From positions 36,445,660-36,509,659 of the forward strand of contig NC_083601.1 of assembly GCF_029168945.1 (NCBI RefSeq): DNA of 64,000 nt. The letters are read 5' to 3'. Positions 59,546 through 64,000 of the stretch are shown one piece after another. Each line of letters starts with the position of its first letter. Position 1 is the first letter of the stretch. The DNA is from Cannabis sativa (Eukaryota > Streptophyta > Magnoliopsida > Rosales > Cannabaceae). Below the pieces are notes generated by a model. The model saw only the letters and a program-made list of their open reading frames with translations, had not been told where the DNA came from and did no database searches. The translations under genes and the position numbers were made by a program.

Positions 59546-61006
59546 TGATAACTCTATGAAAATAGAGTTATTTATATCTTTTTGGGCATTAAAGTAGCTT
59601 TGTTCTCAAGTATTTTTAGCTTATTTTAGTGAATTTTAATTAGTTTTGTTTAGTTTTAAATAAATATTAATTTTAATACCTTTTAGATTAGTTTTGGTTA
59701 AATTTTATAATATTTTATCAATTTAGTTTAGTTTCCCTTTTTATAAGTGTAATTCTTAATGTTGTGTATTTTTGTAAAAAGATTAAATGTATATTTTGAA
59801 CTTATTGTCAAAATTGAGAGAAATGATGTTAAAATCCATGGATTTACTAAAAGCCCATTTGATTTATTAAGAAATATTATCATGATTTTAATTGGGCTAT
59901 TGTACAAAAGAATGAGATATGGGCCCATCCATTTAAAAAGATAAAAGAAAGCAAGGAGGAGAGAAGGAAATTGGGCCAGGTGTGACTACTTAAAGGCTTT
60001 GGTATGCATTGTGTATATATATATGTTATGCATATTGTTTGGAAAAAGAAGGCAGTGAGGGTGATACATACAAGGAAAAAAGAGGGCGGCTGGTGGAGCT
60101 GCACACACAGTGAAGAAATGAAGAAAAAGAAAAAGAAGAAAAAGAAAAAGAAAAAAGAGAGAGAGTTTTATTTAGGGTTTTAATCTAGCATTTTTATTTT
60201 GGAGATTGGCAATTATTCAAAGGAAGAAGAAGAGAAATTTGGAAGAGGAACTTGGAGTATTGTGACAAGCTCCAAATGGGTTGTTATTTCTATCTCTCTT
60301 TTCTTTTAAACTTTGTAATTTTTGCACAATTATGAGTTAGTTTTTATTTTGCTAGAATTATTTTGTTGACTTAAATTGTAATTTGGTATTTTGTTGCTAT
60401 GTTTAGTAAATTGGTTTTGTTCATTCAAGTGTGTTTATTGTGCAATTGCTTACTTTTGCTTGATCACCATTAGTAAGTAGTAGCTAATCTTGATTTTGGA
60501 AAAAATAGGGTTAGTGGAATTGCTTGAATGAGGCATGAATATCACTTTGGAAAAATGTGGTTTGTATATGGCATAGGAATATGTTATTTACCATGTATGA
60601 CTTGAAGGAATTGTGCTTAAATTGGTATTCTTAAAATTAATTGGGCATAGGAATATGCTAATTAGTTAGAGAATTCAAACCATAAATACTTTGGAAAAAG
60701 GAATATGACATTTTAAATTCCTAGTTGACATTATCAATTTACAACAATACTCATTAGCACTATTATATCAACTTTGCATTTTTTTAGGCCAATTTAATAA
60801 TTCTAGCTTGCTTTCTTCGTAGTTTGTGTTTGTTAATTTTTTTACATATTCTCATCACTTTATTTTATTTTTGTTGAAACCAATTTGTGAGTAATTAGTT
60901 TTATAAATTAATTTCCAATTTTCAATCCCTGTGGAGACGATACTCGATTTATCACTTTATTACTTGTTACGATTGCGTATACTTGCGTACACAATTTTTC
61001 ACAACA
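59546..61006 (+). repeat. 5' LTR of element 2
   Basis: 1461 bp, TGATAACTC...CACAACA. The first bases form a hairpin, TAACTCTAT-GAAA-ATAGAGTTA (59549-59570). A TATA-like GTGTATATATATATG lies at about 60011. Ends at 61006, six bases before the primer site. Confidence 0.8.
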
Positions 61007-61012
61007 AGTTTT

Positions 61013-61030
61013 TGGCGCCGTTGCCGGGGA
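61013..61030 (+). promoter_or_regulatory. Primer-binding site for tRNA-Asp
   Basis: TGGCGCCGTTGCCGGGGA is exactly complementary to the 3' end of plant tRNA-Asp including CCA (...TCCCCGGCAACGGCGCCA). It initiates minus-strand DNA synthesis. It fixes the element orientation as plus and the LTR end just upstream. Confidence 0.93.
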
Positions 61031-61182
61031 TTGATTTAGTGAAATTTTATTTTTGGAGCTTAATTACTATCAATTTGGTTTTTTTTTCCTTTTTTTTTAG
61101 TTTTTCATTTGTTTATTCTATTTTCCTTGTTCTATTTTACGCTTTGTTTGTCTTGTTTTGGTTTCTTTTGCAAGGTCTTGAG

Positions 61183-62313
61183 ATGTCTCATCTACAAGTC
61201 CTTATGAATTTTGTTCAACATGACTTGGAGCCCTTGTATGAAGCATGGTGGAGATACAAGGCATTTCTAGTGAGGTTTCCATATCATGGGTTGTTCAAAG
61301 AGTGTCAATTAGAAATCTTCCTAAATGGGTTGAATCCAAGCACACGAAAATGGGTAGAAAGAGGAGATGGTACCACCAATTTCTACGAATTATCAATCGA
61401 TGAAGCCTATTGGATGTTGGAAGACATGGCGGAGTACAATGAGTGGTGTTGTAATTGTCCAAACAATGATCATGTTTGGGAGGACAACTACAACAATTTG
61501 GAGCCAAATTTTGACACTTACACTCAAGTACCAAATGATGAGAAATTGAAGGATTTTCAAGAGTTCAACATAGAAGAAGATCCTCATCAAATGGCTCAAT
61601 CAAGCTCATTTGAGGTATTGATGATGGAGTTCATGGCGAAAAATGATGCCTTAATTCAAAGCCAAGCTTCATCCTTGAGGAAATTGGAGAACCAATTTGA
61701 GCTTTTGGTCAATGAGTTGTGTGATAAACACCATGAAACTTTGGGCATTGATATGGAAAATTCAAGGGAGAAAGAAGAAAATGAAAATGTTATTTTGAGG
61801 AGTGGTGATGAGTTGGAGATACTTGGGGAAAATTTTGAGCAATTACAAGAGCTCACTTCAATCCAAAGTAGTGAAATAAAAGATAAGGAAGCAAGCATTC
61901 CAAGTTGGTCAACATTTATTGCTGCTCATAATGCTGTAGCATTATCACAAAGAAATCGCTCAGTTTTTGAAAAAATTCAGCAAGAGCATTTTTGCATTCC
62001 TCAAGTCAAAGAGCCCATGGTAATGGAATACTATGTTTATGAGGATCCTTTTTGGCCATTACCTCCTCCTCCACCATTGGCATGGTACCTTGGCATCCAT
62101 CATGTGCATTCATCGAATTCAAGAAAAGTTGAACATTTGCGCTCATCAATTCAATATCTCGCCAAGCTTGAGGGCGTTCATGACAAAGACCCATTTGTGA
62201 GGGCATATGCCACTCTCTATGGGCGAAAGCCGCTCTTTGATGAGTGCTTCTCAAAAAGTCAAGCCGACGACTTTAAATCAAGCGCTTCTTGGGAGGCAAC
62301 CCAAGCTTTCTAA
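61183..62313 (+). CDS. Gag-like protein of element 2 (376 aa), no zinc knuckle or protease
   Basis: The open frame runs back to 60931 through the LTR end and primer site; the Met at 61183 (MSHLQVLMNF) is the sensible start. Residues 1-85 match the gag capsid domain (LEPLYEAWWRYKAFLVRFPYHGLF, FLNGLNPSTR). Residues about 140-175 match element 1 (EFMAKNDALIQSQASSLRKLENQ). The Cys-His knuckle is missing. After an acidic middle part comes an unusual C-terminal region with PLPPPPPLAWYLGIHHVHSS and FVRAYATLYGRKPLFDE, unlike protease or pol. The last codons overlap a conserved CTTGGGAGGCAACCCAAG inverted motif (62288-62305). The frame is intact over 1.1 kb although nothing else of pol remains. Confidence 0.75.
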   Translation: MSHLQVLMNFVQHDLEPLYEAWWRYKAFLVRFPYHGLFKECQLEIFLNGLNPSTRKWVERGDGTTNFYELSIDEAYWMLEDMAEYNEWCCNCPNNDHVWEDNYNNLEPNFDTYTQVPNDEKLKDFQEFNIEEDPHQMAQSSSFEVLMMEFMAKNDALIQSQASSLRKLENQFELLVNELCDKHHETLGIDMENSREKEENENVILRSGDELEILGENFEQLQELTSIQSSEIKDKEASIPSWSTFIAAHNAVALSQRNRSVFEKIQQEHFCIPQVKEPMVMEYYVYEDPFWPLPPPPPLAWYLGIHHVHSSNSRKVEHLRSSIQYLAKLEGVHDKDPFVRAYATLYGRKPLFDECFSKSQADDFKSSASWEATQAF

Positions 62314-64000
62314 ACTTTGTCTTTATTTTGTTTTAAATTCAATAAACATGCAATATTAAATGGCTTTGACAATTGCATTGTAGTTTTTTTTTTCTCTCTT
62401 TCTTTTCTTTTTCTCTCTTTTAGGTGCGAGCATAAAGTCAAGTGGAATTGGGCGCACCTACGGAGGTTGACACTAGCGAGTTTTCACATCATTGGAAGGG
62501 GAGTTCTTCTTTAACTCTTCTTTATTAATTTTAAACTTGCTCACACATATTTGAGAATTTTGTGCATACAATAGTTTGGGAAACTAAATATTTTTTTTTT
62601 TCTTTTCTTTTATTTTGCTTGTTTGAAAAAAAAAATTGAGGCATATGTGCTGTGGTTTGGTGATTTTCCACATTCTAATACATGATTGATAGTGTGCATA
62701 GCTTGTTGAAAAATGTAAATATTGTTTGAGCTTGTGACTAATTCTTGTGCTAGTTTCATTTTGATTGAGATATGTCCAATTTTGAGCACGAATGCCTTGA
62801 TCATTTTATTGTGTGTGATTTGGTGAAAATTTGTGTAAATATATGATTTTGTGATCTCACAAGTCTTAGAATTTTGTTTGATTCTCTCTTGAGGCGAAAT
62901 CCTAGACAATGCTTAACCAAAGACATGATTTAGGCCATTTTTGGACCGTTTGAGCCTTTCGAGCCAACCATAGTATTATTTTATCCCTAGTCACCCTCTT
63001 TGAGCATAATTGAATCCCTTTAATTTTTTTTTTTTACCATATGTAAGCCTAGCTAAATACAAATTTTCTCACCATATACCCTTTGAGCACCTTATTATTC
63101 CAAGATTTTGTTTGTTGTGTCATGAAGGGGATGGGAGGGGTGCAATTTTTGTAGCGTGGTAATTGGGTGAGTGTTTTCATTGTGGTACTTTATTATTCTC
63201 ACCATTGGGGACAATGTTGAATTTTAAGTTGGGGGAGAATTACCATATTTTGTGTATATTGCCATTATTATATTTGTATTGTTAGTTATTCAAAAAAAAA
63301 AAAAAAAAAAAAAAGAAAGAAAGAATGTTTAAAATTAAGTTTGGGGTGTGCCACCCCTTGCAAAAAAAAGTGTGTTTAAAATTAAATTTGGGGTGTGCCA
63401 CCCCTTGCAAAAAAAAAAAAAAGAGCAAGATTTTTTTTAGAAGCTTGAAGTCCCAGGTGTTATAGCATTGCTTCAGCATTCTGGAGCAGAGACACAGGAA
63501 AAAATGCTATGATAAAGCATTGCTATAACTCCTAGGAGCACATTATTTTGGAAATTTTTGGGGCAATAAATAATGGCAATATTAATACTCAAATTTTTTG
63601 TGGGATATTCTTTGAGGAAGTAAGTGTGAGGTCTCATTTTGGTCTTAGAAAAATTAAGGTGTTTTTAGGTGATTTGAGCCAAAAATGACTTCTCTTAACC
63701 ACCTTCACCTAAGCCTTACATTACAAGCTTGAAAAAGTCCTTTTGATCTTTGGTTTGTGTTTGTCTACATTAGTGGAGAGAGAGATGAAAAATAAACCTA
63801 TGAGACTTTGTCACTTTAGAGATTTTGTACTTAATTCATATTTACATAAATTGATCTAAATTGCAAGTAATATTTTGATAAAAGGCATTTCACACACACA
63901 CTTGGAGTAATTAAAATTGGAATAAAACTTGTGCTTGAATTTTTCACAATCACTGGACAATCTTTTTATTTTTCTCTAAGCTATGTTCATTAATCAACCT
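62314..64000 (+). other. Internal non-coding region of element 2
   Basis: No protein. Shares with element 1 the blocks GAGGCGAAATCCT (62890), ATGATTTAGGCCATTTTTGG (62925), GGGGACAATGTTG (63207) and GTCCTTTTGATCT plus CTACATTAGTGGAGAG (63736-63781). In element 1 the hairpin pair comes before these blocks; here it lies between the third and fourth, so the order has been rearranged. Confidence 0.7.
63337..63404 (+). repeat. Tandem pair of PPT-like hairpin units (element 2)
   Basis: AAGTTTGGGGTG at 63337 and AAATTTGGGGTG at 63384, each followed by TGC and CACCCC (stems 63343-63357 and 63390-63404), preceded by an A-rich tract, as in element 1 at 2275-2346. Confidence 0.8.

Larger units (their letters stand above)
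59546..64000 (+). mobile_element. Athila-like LTR retrotransposon (element 2), continues past right edge
   Basis: 5' LTR 59546-61006, tRNA-Asp primer site 61013-61030, gag-like ORF 61183-62313, then a non-coding internal region. No protease, reverse transcriptase or integrase lies between gag and the non-coding region, so this copy is also non-autonomous. It is related to element 1 by LTR start, gag, and the non-coding blocks GAGGCGAAATCCT, GGGGACAATGTTG, the PPT-like hairpins and GTCCTTTTGATCT. It is inserted in a copia fragment. Confidence 0.85.

Noticed and set aside
1..64000. tRNA, rRNA or other structural RNA genes
   Set aside because: I saw no full cloverleaf or rRNA match. The only tRNA-like sequence is the 18-base primer site at 61013, which is complementary to a tRNA end and not a gene.

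Overview
The window is nuclear DNA from a dicot-type plant. It carries spliced, intron-rich plant genes (an RHB1A-like RING E3, a G-type lectin receptor kinase, an nCBP-type cap-binding protein and a MATE transporter). They sit in AT-rich DNA packed with nested LTR retrotransposons, L1-type LINE remnants and foldback MITEs. I suspect Rosales or Cannabaceae from general impression only; nothing in the sequence proves a species.

Layout. 1-15279: an Athila-like Ty3/gypsy element (element 1) that enters from the left edge. It has a gag-protease ORF fused to an integrase tail, a long non-coding internal region, a polypurine tract and a 3' LTR. It is split by a complete but coding-dead Ty1/copia element (3873-13939, minus strand) with nearly identical 1.9-kb LTRs and a perfect 5-bp target duplication. 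15280-21500: LINE fragments and several MITEs, including one MITE inserted into a copy of itself, inside a LINE. 21690-46040: the gene island, all four genes on the plus strand: RHB1A-like (22977-23899), SD2-2/RLK4-like kinase (29247-32003), nCBP (36864-39838) and DTX34-like MATE (exons 42966-46037), separated by MITEs, a LINE ORF2 3' end and small LINE stubs. 49443-53281: a 5' copia fragment and a MITE. 53843-58171: three further foldback elements. 58730-59545: a copia fragment interrupted by a second Athila-like element (59546 to beyond the right edge) with 5' LTR, tRNA-Asp primer site and a gag-like ORF but no protease or pol.

From memory, three of the four genes (RHB1A, RLK4, DTX34) are consecutive in Arabidopsis (At4g00335, At4g00340, At4g00350), so the island looks like conserved microsynteny with nCBP beside them. 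No operon-like coupling is expected. They act separately: ubiquitin ligation, surface signalling, translation or mRNA cap binding, and vacuolar or plasma-membrane efflux.

Most notable signals. (i) An array of five imperfect stem-loops sharing one loop motif, with sequence-divergent but still pairing stems, inside the dead copia element (8166-8920). (ii) LTR-LTR differences in that element fall mostly at CTG/CAG, with a recurrent CTG-to-ACG double change, which suggests a base-modification-linked sequencing artefact or an unusual mutational process. (iii) Five exact copies of the polypurine-tract core along element 1. (iv) Tiny LINE insertion stubs (14-26 nt inserts) with 10-18-bp target duplications. 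(v) A MATE first exon with no in-frame ATG.
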